A stretch of 64,000 nt of DNA from JAHEEL01 sp963785245 (GTDB lineage: Bacteria > Actinomycetota > Acidimicrobiia > Spongiisociales > UBA5794): positions 1 through 64,000 of the forward strand of contig CAWAUO010000012.1 of NCBI GenBank assembly GCA_963785245.1, in the 5' to 3' direction. Positions 1 through 9,680 of this stretch are shown here, one piece after another (within the stretch, counting starts at the first letter, position 1; the number at the start of each line of letters is the position of its first letter). The notes beneath the pieces are model-generated. The model did not search any database. It worked only from the letters and a program-made list of their open reading frames with translations, and was not told the origin of the DNA. The translations under genes were made by a program, and so were the position numbers.

Positions 1-186
1 CGACCGAGAAGGGAGAGCGTGGCTGATGCCGTCCTCGTCGCTGTTGGCGAGGCGGTGCGGACCTCATGGCGCGGCTCAACGCTCTTGACGCCTCGGCGAG
101 ATGAACCAACCCGCGTCCTCGATCAGCGATCGCTCTAGACTCGCCGAACTCTCGTCCGCTCTCGATTCACGGCTCCGGGAGGATAC

Positions 187-811
187 GTGGATGCTTCACC
201 TGCTGCAGCCGGCAGCAACCCAGAAAGCCCCGAGGAACGGACCGGCGACGGCGATGGGTTCGACCCGTCCTCTGCTATCAGGAGTGACTTCGACACGACC
301 ATCATTCTGCTGCTCTGGTGCATTCGGAAGGCGTTCTTTCCCCTGTTCTGGCTGGGAATGTCGTTTGCAGCGATCTCCTTCGCCATCACCGGACAGGACG
401 TACTCGAACTCGAGAGCCAGGCGACGTCGCTGGATACGCCGAGTGAGTTCGTCGGGGCTCTGCTGTCGCCGCTTTCGATCGTGGCGATCGCGTTCATCGT
501 GAGGATCGCGGTCGGGTTCCTTGCTCTCGCAGCCGCGTACCCATTGAGCAGGTCAACGAAGCCTCACGATCACCAAGACGTCCGGAGCGATAACGCGGCA
601 CATCCGCGTGTGGCGAGACCGGCTCTATCTCAGCCGTGCATTCCGATCCCTCCGGTGGACGTGGATCGTCCGAAACGTCGCCGTGCAGCGACTCGATCGA
701 AGGGGAGCGAGGCTCGCGTTATGCAATCCAGTGCTGAGATGGGCCGGCATCGCACTGTTCATTCTCTTCGTGGTTGTCTTCTTCATCGCAGTGGGAGCAT
801 CCATGGAGTAG
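187..811 (+). pseudogene. Frameshifted small membrane protein
   Basis: I do not recognise the family. A GTG start at 187 follows a GGGAGGA motif. The first frame carries two hydrophobic segments (about residues 38-62 and 91-116). The coding character then moves to another frame between about 545 and 600, where a basic stretch and a third hydrophobic segment end at a TAG at 809-811. Neither frame alone makes a sensible protein: the first frame runs on through unrelated DNA, and the second has a stop just upstream of the join. One gene with a single indel explains this best. It is either decayed, like its surroundings, or affected by a sequencing indel. Confidence 0.45.
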
Positions 812-879
812 CGACGCACCTCGGCCGGCCGTGGGAGGCTCCAAGTGCCGCCGAATACCTCGCTCCAGAGCACGTCACC

Positions 880-1170
880 GGTGTACGCGGCACTCGACGT
901 ACCGCTGCCCGGGAACAACTCGGCCCCCAACACGCCGCCATTCGGATCGATCACCGCGACAACACGACCATCGCCGTGTATATCCACACCGCCAACAACC
1001 CCGGCTACCACCGGCATGGCTGCCCTTTCACTCTCACATGGGCAGAGGGATGGCGCATGCCATCGGGACGGCGAACCGAGAACCAATCGAGCTGCGTCTT
1101 TCAGCTCAATCGGGTCCTCACGACCCGGCCGGGGCGTGCAGCACCGGCAACATCGTCCCTCCCAACCGGA
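880..1170 (-). mobile_element. IS110-family remnant (transposase start plus upstream end)
   Basis: On the minus strand an ATG at 1017 opens a short stretch with the IS110 DEDD-transposase start pattern (GGVDIHGDGRVVAVIDPNGG), which soon loses similarity. The DNA on the other side of the ATG (about 1018-1170) resembles the upstream part of the better preserved copy at 7668-7840, with shared blocks such as GGCTGCCC and TCATCCCTCCCA-like stretches. This is one end of an IS110 element and cannot make an active transposase. Confidence 0.7.
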
Positions 1171-1284
1171 TCAAAGCTTTCGATATGGCTGTTGGTTGTC
1201 GAATGGAACCTTGCCGAGGTACGCTCTCGTCCGCCGATCATCGCATCCTGCGGTGACGACACCATCAGCCTGAAGGGGGCCCCA

Positions 1285-1830
1285 ATGTCCAAAGAACAGA
1301 AGCTATTGAGTGCCGCGATCGATGCGACTGGCGATGACACAATCTTCGATGTCGCAGAATTCAATCCCAAAGGGTACGGCGGGCGCGTCTGCCGCTGGGG
1401 CGGCGGCCGGTTCGGTTGCGGGTGGGGCAGCGACCGGCGGCGACAGCTGGGGCAGAGCAATAGGCACGCGGGCGGTGTCGCTGCTGGTCGGTCAGCGATG
1501 GGTCTCAGCAAAGACCTGCCTCCCCGCATCTGTGTTGCCGTCTCCCCGGACGAGGTCTATCTCCTCGGGATGAAGGCCATCGGCTATCACGTTGATCCGA
1601 TTGCCAAGATTCATCGCGACAAGCTCGGTGTCGAGGTTCATCAGCGTGTCTCGGTGCGGACCATCGTCCTCGAGGACCTCGAGACCGGTCACAGGTTCCC
1701 GCTCGAGGTGAAGCGCCTCAACTTCTATCACGCAAAGGCCATGGTTGGGCTACTCATGATGAGCGAGGAGCACCACGAAGAAGAAGTCGAGGACGAGGAA
1801 CTGTCCGAGGCCGCCGAGAACGACGACTGA
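1285..1830 (+). CDS. Hypothetical protein, probably with two compensating frameshifts
   Basis: The family is not recognised. ATG 1285 opens a frame with a plausible start (MSKEQKLLSAAIDATGDD) and a plausible C-terminus (VAVSPDEVYLLGMKAIGYHV and an acidic tail). The middle, about 1370-1500, is Arg/Gly-rich and odd in this frame. In the next frame the same DNA gives a smooth Ala/Gly-rich segment (GTAGASAAGAAAGSVAGG) like a glycine-zipper membrane segment. I infer two nearby indels that leave and then restore the frame. The frame is open throughout, so an automatic annotation would miss this. Confidence 0.45.
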   Translation: MSKEQKLLSAAIDATGDDTIFDVAEFNPKGYGGRVCRWGGGRFGCGWGSDRRRQLGQSNRHAGGVAAGRSAMGLSKDLPPRICVAVSPDEVYLLGMKAIGYHVDPIAKIHRDKLGVEVHQRVSVRTIVLEDLETGHRFPLEVKRLNFYHAKAMVGLLMMSEEHHEEEVEDEELSEAAENDD

Positions 1831-1872
1831 TCCGCGTCGACGGCTGATCGGGTTTCCGACGTACAAGGAGGT

Positions 1873-1933
1873 GGCGCACCCACCGTTGGAGTACACGAGA
1901 TGGGAGTCTCGAAGTGGTGGCGGTGGGTGCGCC
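1873..1933. repeat. 13-bp perfect inverted repeat
   Basis: GGCGCACCCACCG at 1873-1885 is exactly repeated in inverted form as CGGTGGGTGCGCC at 1921-1933, with a 35-bp spacer. It lies just after the stop at 1830 and before a transposase tail, so it could be a terminator or an insertion-sequence end. There is no clear T-run. Confidence 0.5.
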
Positions 1934-2018
1934 GCTGCAATCGTACCGGCGTGGCGAGGATGGCGGTCGGGGCCGGGTGGTCAAGTCCTGATTCGTCTGT
2001 GAACGTGGCGGTGTGAGC

Positions 2019-2215
2019 TCATGCGGCGATTGTCTGGTCGGTCGTGTTGTCCTCCTTCTTGTCCGTTGGTGGCGGATTGATTCCGAGTTGTTGGAGCAGG
2101 AGTCGGAGCTGGTGGCGTTCGAGGTCACTAACCGCGAACCGGGACCAGCGTTGCGCGGTGCGGATCAGGGTGGCGAATACGAAATTCATCGCCGACTTCT
2201 CATCCAACAGTCTGG
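2019..2215 (-). pseudogene. Transposase C-terminal tail (possibly IS256/mutator type)
   Basis: A minus-strand open stretch ends at 2019 and reads LDEKSAMNFVFATLIRTAQR, then a Leu-rich tail and a short acidic end. From memory this matches the C-terminal end of IS256-type transposases of actinobacteria; the family call is tentative. Nothing upstream continues it, so only the last 65 or so codons survive. Confidence 0.45.
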
Positions 2216-2392
2216 AGCCCTGTCAAACACCGAAACGCCCCGCCACCAACAAGTTGCCTGATGTGTACATGTGCACACGGGTGGTCCTCCTCATGGGCAT
2301 CGTCCGCTACGGCCTCAGCCCTATGAGTTCGGCTCGCGCTAGCATCGAACGTCTTGCTGTGACGTTGACGGTGGCAAAGGAGAGGGACGGCA

Positions 2393-3128
2393 ATGGACCC
2401 TGGGATTGGCGGCGAACCGTCTGATGGTTCGCCCGCAGATGCTGAGAGTGCTGCTTCCCAGCTCGGCCGCGCCCTCGATGACCTAGCGCATCGGTTTGAC
2501 CAACGGGACTGGGTCGAACTGGCTGCCACGGTGGTTCTGTCGCTTGGCAGTGCTCGTCGCTGCGTGGTCGGCGTATCAAGCATCGCTGTGGGGTGGCGTT
2601 CAGTCTGCAAGCGCGAGCCAATACACGGGGGACCTCACGGAGTCGAGCGAAGTCACAACGCTGATCACGGCACAGTTTGAGTCCGACTCGCAGGCGATTT
2701 CGACCTGGCTGATCATGGCGGCCGAAGACAACGAGCGTGGCATGCAGATACTCGAGGAGCGGTTCGATGACACGCTTCGCCCAGCATTCGACGCTTGGAT
2801 CGCTGGTTCGACCGAAGGTGAAGTTCCCCCGGGGTTGCCCCAGGAATTGCCCGAGTATGAAGAAGGCTTCAACGAGCTGCTCGAGGTGAAGAGCTTCCAC
2901 TTCACGAGTGCCACCGAGGCCGCCGAGACAGCCGCCGAGGCGAACCGCACCAGCGACAGCTTCGTGCTCGTCACGGTGATCATGGCATCGGTGATGTTCT
3001 TCGCTGGAGTTGGGACGAAGCTCAAAGGCCAGGCGACACGGATCACCATGCTCGTCGTCGCAAGCCTCCTCTGCGCAGCGGCCATCGCAGCGATGCTGTC
3101 CTTGCCGCAACAACCTGTGAGCTTCTGA
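2393..3128 (+). pseudogene. Membrane protein of a conserved hypothetical family, one frameshift
   Basis: ATG 2393 follows AAAGGAGAGGG. The first frame gives an acidic N-terminus and the start of a membrane segment (VELAATVVLSL). After an apparent extra G near 2538-2542 the protein continues in another frame as AVLVAAWSAYQASLWGG, a soluble domain with LPEYEEGFNELLEVKSF, and two C-terminal membrane segments (about 2960-3020 and 3045-3110), ending at 3128. Order and motifs fit a conserved hypothetical family known to me only by pattern (one N-terminal helix, periplasmic middle, two C-terminal helices). The join is a single base, so a sequencing error is as likely as a mutation. Confidence 0.65.
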
Positions 3129-3349
3129 CCGGCCAACCGCGGCTGCAACACGAGGCACATCCATCGCGCGAACCACAAGGCCCCACAAGCCCTCCGATGC
3201 GTTCGCCAGCATCCCGCCCATAATGGCGAGAGCGTCCGGAATCCTTTGTCTGACGGCGCTTCGGTCGGAAGGGCTGGCTGAGAATCCAATCGCAGAAGCA
3301 CCGTGAGCTTCGTCTCAAGGCGGCACCCCTATGGCGACTTGAGCTCGTG

Positions 3350-3450
3350 TCCTCAGGAAATCCAGGACGCGCATAGGACGCGTTTGGTTTCGCAATCGGT
3401 CTCAGATGGAACTCTGGGAACCCGCGAGTTGCGTCAATCGGTGAACCAAG
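3350..3450 (-). mobile_element. Internal IS110 transposase fragment
   Basis: GGACGCGCATAGGACGCGTT at 3365-3384 recurs exactly at 6921-6940 and nearly at 7163-7182, where it lies inside the IS110 transposase. The flanking bases here also align with that gene (reversed: Gln-Thr-Arg-Pro-Met-Arg-Val). It is a short orphan piece of an IS110 copy. Confidence 0.55.
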
Positions 3451-3544
3451 AACCTCAATGTCTGGCTCAGCGTCCGAGCTCCTGGACAGGGCCCACGGCT
3501 CTCGTTCGCAGGGATAGCGATCCGATCTACGCACTGAGTCGCTC

Positions 3545-4240
3545 GGCAGCCGCCGTGTGGCCGAGGCGGACGGCGATGATCTTGGGGTGTTCGCCCCGGG
3601 CGATCAGCAGCGCCACTGGGGGGCGTCGGAGCGTGTGGGTACCGAGGTTCTGATCGAGACGGGCTGCATCGAGTGCGGGCTTCCCGACGCGTCGCATCCT
3701 CGCGGTTCATCGGATGGGTGCGCCATGTGGCGCGGCGAAGACCCACGCCTCAGGATTCGTGTTCTCGAGTGGGGTGATGTGCTCGACGACCTGGTCGGTG
3801 ATTGTCCCGGGGAGGACCACGGTTCGGACGCGCTTCGTCGTCATCGGTGGTCCGACGAATACCCGTCCTTGGACACCGGATGCGGTTCCGCGGAATCGGA
3901 TCTGGTTGCAGAGCGGGTCGACTTCGCCGAGTTGGAGACCGGCGAGCTCTCCGATGCAAAGGCCGCTGAAGGCACCGATCAGGACGAAGCTTCGCTAGCG
4001 CGGGTCAAGCGCGTCGGCGACTGCATGACCTCGTCGACAATGAGGGCGGCCGATTCGAAGTCCTCGATTCGCGGGAGTGGGACGTCTCGGGCGAGGGAGA
4101 GGTCGATGAGGCAATCCCTCACGGCGAGGCGGAACGCGCCGGACGCGATCTGGAAGGCCTTCTGGATCGTCGCCGGAGCTCTGTCGGCTGCGGCGAGGTC
4201 GGCGACCCTGGGCCTCGAGGGCGGACGTCTGGGAGCTACG
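3545..4240 (-). pseudogene. Degenerate tyrosine recombinase (phage-type integrase)
   Basis: Reading the minus strand and allowing frame changes gives a recognisable integrase: a core-binding segment (PATIQKAFQIASGAFRLAV), then SGLCIGELAGLQLGEVD, then TKRVRTVVLPGTITDQVV, and finally ALLIARGEHPKIIAVRLGHT. The box I arginine (normally SGLRIGE) is Cys, stops and frame changes separate the blocks, and no catalytic Tyr follows the LGH motif. It is dead, but it shows that an integrative element once sat here, in line with the tRNA fragment at 7047-7088. Confidence 0.7.
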
Positions 4241-4806
4241 TCGAACGTGTTGTGTTCGCGGCACCGCAGTTGGGCGTTGGTGAAGTACGCATGGGGGCTA
4301 CGCGTTGCAGGGTGTGCCCTACCGATGTCATGCGATCGACAGCGACTTCGGTGAGTTCCCGTTTCCCGTTGTGCCTGCGGTTTGGGCCACCTCGCTCTTC
4401 AGCTCGCTTCCGCCCCGGGTTCGCGTTTGCCGCGCCGTTGACGAGTTCATCGTCACTTCGGAACCGACCGCGATGCTCGACTGCGCACACTGACGCGGAA
4501 TCACGCCTCTCCGTGAGACCATGCCGATAGGCCACGCCAACACAGCGATCGAGATGGTGGGACAGAACATGCCGCGTTGCGGCAGCGTCCTCACCAACAC
4601 CTGAAACCTGAAGCGCCCATGTCGAAGCACCTACGGGTGCCGCAACCGGCCTCCGACCACATCGCGTCCACATGACATTGAGAGCCACCGAGAACCAACG
4701 CCGAGTCTTGAGGGTCCGAAACCCATGAAGAGCAAGGCCTGTCGCCGTAGCGCGCGGGTTCAACCAGATTGCCGGGCGGGCGGTCTCGATTGCGTTGCTA
4801 CGTTGG
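4241..4806. other. Non-coding or unrecognisable remnant DNA
   Basis: No frame in this stretch gives a protein I can support. The open frames are short, Arg-rich and look like out-of-frame readings. It lies between the dead integrase and the end of the SulP gene and is probably further remnant of the same mobile DNA. I see no tRNA, repeat array or clear terminator in it. Confidence 0.4.
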
Positions 4807-6690
4807 TCAGGACGCCTGATCGGGTTGATCGCGGTCGGCTGGGTCTTCGTCGAGCACCTCGACTTCGATACCCTCGCCCATCTCGCCGGTTTCGTCTGCG
4901 GCTGACGACGCCTGGGCGTCGGGTTCAGCCGTGTCGCCCCCTGGATCTGACTCGTGTGGACCCGACTCACTGGCCTCGAGCGGGCTGTCCCGGCGGGCGG
5001 CGCGCACACACTGCGAGATGCTGTGCCAGAAACGGCTCTCTCGATCAACCGCGTCAACGAAGCCCGACCGTTCCAGAACGTGCTCGACGCGGTGGAGGAC
5101 CCGGGCGAGATAGAGATTGATGCCCCGCTTCGCAAGCTCGTCGGCGAGGTGCTGCAAGACGTCGGCGCTCGTCGTATCGAGCTGCGTCGTGGCCTCCAGG
5201 TCGAGCACGAGTGCCCGCGTATCGGGCCAGTTCTCGACCTCGGCCAGCAGCCGATCCTCGATCGCCGTCGCATTCGCCCAGAACAGCGGCGCGTCGAGTC
5301 GTACGACCACAACACCTGCAACCGGTAGGCGGTCGGGATGGCCACGAACCCGGCCCCACGCCGCCTTCTCCTCACTGATCTTGCCGAGCACCTCAATGCG
5401 AGGCGAACTTGAACGATAGATGGTCGCCAGGAGGGATACAGCGATCGCAATGCCCAACCCGTAGAGCGGTCCGAACAACACGACGGCCGCGGCGCCCACA
5501 ACAGCGGCCACGAAATCAGCGTTGCGGACGTGACGATATCGGCGTACCGCTGCCACATCCATCAGCCCCCACACCGCTGCGATGACGATGGCACTGAGCA
5601 CGGCCAACGGCAGCTCGGTGAAGAACCAGGTGAACGCGATCAGCACCGCGATGACGAGTCCGGCCGCGGTGAGGCCCGTCACCTGACTATGGCCCCCGGC
5701 CCGCTCAGCGGCCGCCGTCTTCGACAGACTGCCAGCCACCGCAAGTCCCCCGGAAAGGCCGGCGGCAACGTTGGCGACACCCATCCCGACCAACTCTCGT
5801 TCGGTTTCCACCCGGTAGCCGCCACGCGTCGCGAACAGCCGGGTCGCTGCGAGTCCCTCGGCCAAGGCGACGAGAGCGAGCGACAGGCCACCAACAGCGA
5901 CCGCTCCGAGATCGTGCACGGGGATGGAGGGCAGGCCGATTGGCGGCAGGCCCGCCGGCACGTCACCGACGACCGCGACCCCCTTCGCTGCGAGATCGAA
6001 GAATTGCGACGCTGCCACGCCTGCGACGAGAGTAGCGAGGCCCCACGGGACCTGGGGTGAGATCCTCCGACCACCGAACAACAAGGCAAGCGCGATGCCA
6101 CCGACGATCGCGGTCAGAACGTGGGTCTCGTCGATGTTCTGGATCGTGCGGACGAGTACACCGATCAGGTCGCCGGGCGGCTTGGGTATGCCCAGAAGCG
6201 TGGGGAGTTCGCCGACGATGATCGTCACGGTCAGGCCAAAGACGAAGCCCGTCACGATCGGTTTCGACAGGAATTCGGCCAGCCACGCGACCCGCAACAG
6301 GCCGATCGCGACCAGGACGATCCCGGCAGCGATTGCCAGCGCGGATGTGATCGCGACCGCGTCCTGCGGGCTGTCGCGGGCGATGTCGGCGACCAACGAA
6401 CCGGAGACGATCGCCACGGTGGACGCCGGGCCAACAATCAATTGCGGCGACGATCCCAATACGGCGTACGCAAGTAGCGCAAGCGGTACGGCATACAACC
6501 CGACCTGCACCGGTACACCGGCAATGCGGGCGTAGCCCAACGACTGCGGCACCAGGAGCGCCGCAACAACCGCCCCTGCCAACAGATCGCCGCGCAGCCG
6601 GCTGCGCGGATACTCTGGCAGCCACCGCATTGCGGGCACGACCCGCGCCACGGTCTCCCAACGCTCGCTCCGTGTCCTGCCACCGGTCAA
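4807..6690 (-). CDS. SulP-family anion transporter with C-terminal STAS domain
   Basis: A membrane transporter for an inorganic anion such as sulfate or bicarbonate (SLC26/SulP family). The 627-residue protein has the SulP start (LPEYPRSRLRGDLLAGAVVA, then VPQSLGYARIAGVPVQVGLY), about ten or more hydrophobic segments to about residue 420, and a STAS domain at about 445-550 with the LVLDLEATTQLDTTSADVL core. A long acidic low-complexity tail follows. Length and order are normal. It is intact and stands alone inside a decayed region; the substrate cannot be told from sequence. Confidence 0.9.
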   Translation of the reverse strand: MTGGRTRSERWETVARVVPAMRWLPEYPRSRLRGDLLAGAVVAALLVPQSLGYARIAGVPVQVGLYAVPLALLAYAVLGSSPQLIVGPASTVAIVSGSLVADIARDSPQDAVAITSALAIAAGIVLVAIGLLRVAWLAEFLSKPIVTGFVFGLTVTIIVGELPTLLGIPKPPGDLIGVLVRTIQNIDETHVLTAIVGGIALALLFGGRRISPQVPWGLATLVAGVAASQFFDLAAKGVAVVGDVPAGLPPIGLPSIPVHDLGAVAVGGLSLALVALAEGLAATRLFATRGGYRVETERELVGMGVANVAAGLSGGLAVAGSLSKTAAAERAGGHSQVTGLTAAGLVIAVLIAFTWFFTELPLAVLSAIVIAAVWGLMDVAAVRRYRHVRNADFVAAVVGAAAVVLFGPLYGLGIAIAVSLLATIYRSSSPRIEVLGKISEEKAAWGRVRGHPDRLPVAGVVVVRLDAPLFWANATAIEDRLLAEVENWPDTRALVLDLEATTQLDTTSADVLQHLADELAKRGINLYLARVLHRVEHVLERSGFVDAVDRESRFWHSISQCVRAARRDSPLEASESGPHESDPGGDTAEPDAQASSAADETGEMGEGIEVEVLDEDPADRDQPDQAS

Positions 6691-7046
6691 CAGAGCCTCT
6701 CTCTGTTCGCTATCGCTCGCGCTATCAGCTGCTCAGAACCCTACATGAGCGATGCGTTCAGGTCCGGAACGGCCTTGACGCCTCGATCTCGAATCTGAAT
6801 CGCGCTCGCTATCGGTGATGCCGCCATGTTCCCCCGATGCTGCGCAAACGCGGTGTTCGGCTGGTGATGCCCGTTGTCTACCGTCGCCACCATGCTGGGC
6901 TCATGTCCGCCGTGACTCCGGGACGCGCATAGGACGCGTTCTTCTGAGAAACGCCGCGAATCGATGAATGTCGATGAGTGGCATCATCCCCGGTCAGGGC
7001 ATGTTTCCGGCCGTATCCGCAGGTCACAGAAACCCCGTGAGACGCA
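6691..7046. other. Gene-free stretch with an IS110 scrap
   Basis: No supported gene. Positions 6921-6940 repeat exactly the 20-bp IS110-derived block also found at 3365-3384. The rest gives only short Arg-rich frames. The promoter of the SulP gene should lie near 6700-6760 but I see no confident box. Confidence 0.4.
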
Positions 7047-7088
7047 CTTACAAGGCAGAGGTCGGCGGTTCGAGTCCGTCACCACCCA
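7047..7088 (+). other. 3' half of a tRNA-Val(UAC) gene, attachment-site-like
   Basis: The sequence carries an anticodon loop CTTACAA (anticodon TAC), the 3' strand of the anticodon stem GGCAG, a variable loop, a full T-arm (GGCGG-TTCGAGT-CCGTC) and an acceptor 3' strand ACCACCCA. The upstream DNA cannot form the 5' half (no matching CTGCC, D-arm or acceptor strand). Integrating elements that use tRNA genes leave exactly this kind of 3' duplication, and a dead tyrosine recombinase lies at 3545-4240. I read it as an old att site, not a working tRNA. Confidence 0.65.
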
Positions 7089-7119
7089 CGGTCGGAAGCC
7101 CTTTCGGAGCAAGGCATTG

Positions 7120-7667
7120 CGGTGATCTCGTCCATCCCTGATTCGGTGGCGGGGCACGTCCGGGACGCGCATTGGACGTGTTTCGTCTCGCAGCCGGTTC
7201 GCGATGGAAATCTGCCGGAGCTGGTTCAACGTCGCGATCCGTTGCTGACGTGCCGAACGGCGAGCAACCAACAAGACCCGTATCTGTTCGACCGGACCGT
7301 CACGCCGCTTCGGTGTCACCCTGGCCGACCCGGACAGTGCGGCCCTCGCCGCCGCAACGGCGTCGACCGGATCAGGCTTCCCCAACCGGCGGCGGGCCTG
7401 CCGGTTCGGCCGGTCGACCTCGACGACGTCGACATCCAGGTCGTGGAGGAACCGGGACAGACCGACCCCGTACGAACCGGTGCCCTCCACCCCGATACGC
7501 AGCACCGCACCGAACCCGACCAGCCAACCCACCAGCGTCTCATAGCCGCCAGCGTCGGCCGGGAACGACTCGATCCCCAACACGCCGCCGTTGCGATCCA
7601 CTGCCGCGGCTACGTGAACGTCGGCATGGGTGTCCACACCGCCAACCGCTCCGGATACCGTCGACAT
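7120..7667 (-). pseudogene. IS110-family transposase, N-terminal half only
   Basis: ATG at 7667 opens a RuvC-like DEDD domain: VGGVDTHADVHVAAAVDRNG (first Asp), VLRIGVEGTGSYGVGLSRFL (Glu), VDVVEVDRPNRQARR (Asp) and KPDPVDAVAAARA (Asp). All four acidic positions are present. Homology stops after about 175 residues (near MRVPDVPRH), before the C-terminal Transposase_20 domain with its catalytic Ser, and the frame runs on into the tRNA fragment. The domain is well preserved, so this is the youngest of the IS110 pieces here, but it cannot transpose itself. Confidence 0.85.
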
Positions 7668-7840
7668 GGCTGCCCCTTTCACTCGAGTATGGGCAAAGGG
7701 GTGGCACACGCCACCGGGACGGCGGAACGGACCCAACCGAACTGGGATCAACAGCTCAATCGGAGATCCACCGCCCAACCAGGGCGTACAACACCAACCA
7801 CATCATCCCTCCCAGCCGGATATGGGCGGTGTGATTCGGC
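7668..7840 (-). mobile_element. IS110 upstream end region
   Basis: This is the non-coding end in front of the transposase start at 7667. It is similar over most of its length to 1018-1170 and, in part, to about 9190-9300 (shared blocks around ACCGGGGCGTGCAA and CAGCCGGATAT). Three related ends with only one transposase half show repeated insertion and deletion of relatives of one element. Confidence 0.6.
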
Positions 7841-7934
7841 CTAGACAGCCTGTGCCTGTGGGATACGCTTGGGTGTTGGAGGGGACTCTGGTGGTCCTCT
7901 GGCCGGTGCGGGTGGGAGCAATGGAGGTGCGTCC

Positions 7935-8753
7935 ATGTCTCACCTGATCCGAGGACTCATGGCGGTGATTCTGGTTGTCGGAGTGTTGTCTGGTTGCGGG
8001 GGTTCCGATTCTTCGTATGAGGTTACGACGACGGTCGCATCCGGGGCAGGAACGAATGACATCACGGTGTGGGGGCCGAGCGGTGACGGACCGTGGCCTG
8101 TGGTGTATGCGGTTCCCGGGTTAGACGGTGCGACCGGGTCGGCTGTCCGGGACTTCGATGTGTTCGCCGACGAGTTGGCGAGCCACGGGGTCGTGGTAAT
8201 CGGTACGGATTTGACTTCTGCGAGGGTCGACGTCGACGTCGAGTGTGGCTACCGGTATGCGCAGGAGGCCGGTTCCGACTACGGCGGTGACCCCTCCCTG
8301 CCGGTGACGTTCCTCGGCTACTCAGCTGGGGCAACAGGAGCCCTGATCAACGGTCTGGGCGAAGACGCCTACGGGCCCGAGGGCACCGTTTCGGTGCCGT
8401 GCCCGCCCGGGACCGAACGGCCCCAGACCATCGTGTCGTTGAACGGCTGTCACACCACCTACACCGAGGTCGAATCGAGAGTCCGGAACTGGGGCAATCA
8501 GGACGCCATGATCACCCTGATATCGGGTGCCGACGACGACGTTTGCCCGCCACGGGAGTCAATCGCAGCACAGGAACTGCTCACCGAAGCCGGGTACAAC
8601 GCCGCCTATGTCGAGATCCCCGATGCCAACCACTGGGAAATCATCTTCCACGACCTCTCCTACGGAACCTACAAGACCCTCGAACCCGACGATCCAGCTG
8701 GACAAGCAACGGTGCAAGCCGTGCTTGATGCAATCGGCATCAGCAACGAATAG
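7935..8753 (+). CDS. Secreted alpha/beta-hydrolase lipoprotein
   Basis: An esterase or lipase-like hydrolase of the dienelactone-hydrolase/chlorophyllase type, anchored outside the cell. ATG 7935 starts a lipoprotein signal peptide ending in a VLSGC lipobox; an upstream in-frame start would only add unrelated residues. The core has GPWPVVYAVPGLDG (oxyanion region), the nucleophile elbow FLGYSAGATG, a likely acid in ISGADDDVCPP and a catalytic His in PDANHWEI. Its four further Cys could form disulfides. It is intact, sits alone between IS remnants and may have arrived with them. The substrate is unknown. Confidence 0.85.
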   Translation: MSHLIRGLMAVILVVGVLSGCGGSDSSYEVTTTVASGAGTNDITVWGPSGDGPWPVVYAVPGLDGATGSAVRDFDVFADELASHGVVVIGTDLTSARVDVDVECGYRYAQEAGSDYGGDPSLPVTFLGYSAGATGALINGLGEDAYGPEGTVSVPCPPGTERPQTIVSLNGCHTTYTEVESRVRNWGNQDAMITLISGADDDVCPPRESIAAQELLTEAGYNAAYVEIPDANHWEIIFHDLSYGTYKTLEPDDPAGQATVQAVLDAIGISNE

Positions 8754-9379
8754 AGAAATCACCCCGCACATAACGGGCTCTCTTGCTGTGTCTGTGGGTC
8801 AGTTTCGGCCTGGGAGTTGCGGTGGGTGGTCGAGGACGAGGAGTGCGAGAGCGATAAGAGGGTCGGGGCTGTGGTACCCGAACGCGTTCCGGGTGAGCGA
8901 GCCGATCCTGCTGCCGGTACTGGATCCGGGGCGGCTCGGCCTCACTGAACACCGGAGTCGTGCTGGCATCGAGGGCTCGCCGACTTCACCGACCGGCTTC
9001 TCGGTCGTACCTTCGACGCCGGTGAGCGTCAACCCGCAGACGCGTTGACAGACTCGGTTGCTCTGCACCCCGTATTGCAGCACTCGTTGTCGAGCCTTTA
9101 GACGGCGCGAAACCTAGGAGCACGGGGGGTTCAGCCGCTCGGAACCTCCCCAACGCACCCACAGATACAGCAGGAGAGCGCCATATCGGCACCTATGGAC
9201 GGGGGAGACGGCCGGAACGTCACCGCCCGACCGGGGCGTGCAACCCCGCCCTGATCATCGCAAGAGCGACACACCCAGCCGGATATCGGCGGGGTGTTGT
9301 GGCGTGGTGTCGGCCAACTCGTCGCGTGAGTGAGGAGTACGGTTTGAGGGACGGCCCGAGACGACCATGAGGAGTCTTG
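8754..9379. mobile_element. Transposase tail and IS110 end remnants
   Basis: On the minus strand about 8800-8900 reads AFGYHSPDPLIALALLVLDH, like the end of an ISL3-type transposase (tentative). At about 9190-9300 blocks match the IS110 upstream end seen at 7668-7840. Nothing else in this 600-bp stretch looks like a gene. Confidence 0.45.
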
Positions 9380-9622
9380 ATGATGCGGTCCCTCTCTTTC
9401 CGCTGGCTGATCCCTTTCACCCGTGCAGTGCTGCTGTTGACGGCCTGCAGCGATTCCGGCGACGAGGCTGCGGACACACCGATTGCCCCGACGACGACCG
9501 AAACGACGACCAGCGCCACCGCCTCGACGACCACTGTGCCGATCACGACCACCAGTCCTGCGTCAACGCCCACCACTCTGGAGCCGTCCGTAGCGGAGGT
9601 GCTCCGTCCTCGCGCGACATGA
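9380..9622 (+). CDS. Short Thr-rich lipoprotein, probably truncated
   Basis: A GAGGAG motif at 9369-9374 precedes ATG 9380. The product has a lipoprotein signal with the lipobox LLTAC (Cys 23) followed by a Thr/Ser/Pro-rich linker of the kind found before extracytoplasmic domains in the other lipoproteins of this window. The frame then stops with no folded domain, so this is probably the export-and-linker part of a lost lipoprotein. Confidence 0.5.
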   Translation: MMRSLSFRWLIPFTRAVLLLTACSDSGDEAADTPIAPTTTETTTSATASTTTVPITTTSPASTPTTLEPSVAEVLRPRAT

Positions 9623-9680
9623 TCTACCGTCGCTGCCGTGCCGCAGAGCGCGCGTCGCGGACAATCGAAAGGGTTCGACC

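Noticed and set aside
187..1830. One 547-codon open frame on the plus strand
   Set aside because: It joins the start of a membrane protein, an antisense reading of an IS110 remnant and a separate hypothetical gene; composition and motifs change at each join.
4236..5558. Minus-strand 440-codon frame overlapping the SulP 3' part
   Set aside because: Out-of-frame shadow of SulP, Arg/Ser-rich and without motifs.
7016..7088. Complete tRNA-Val gene
   Set aside because: Only the half from the anticodon loop to the acceptor 3' strand is present; the D-arm and the 5' acceptor strand cannot be formed.
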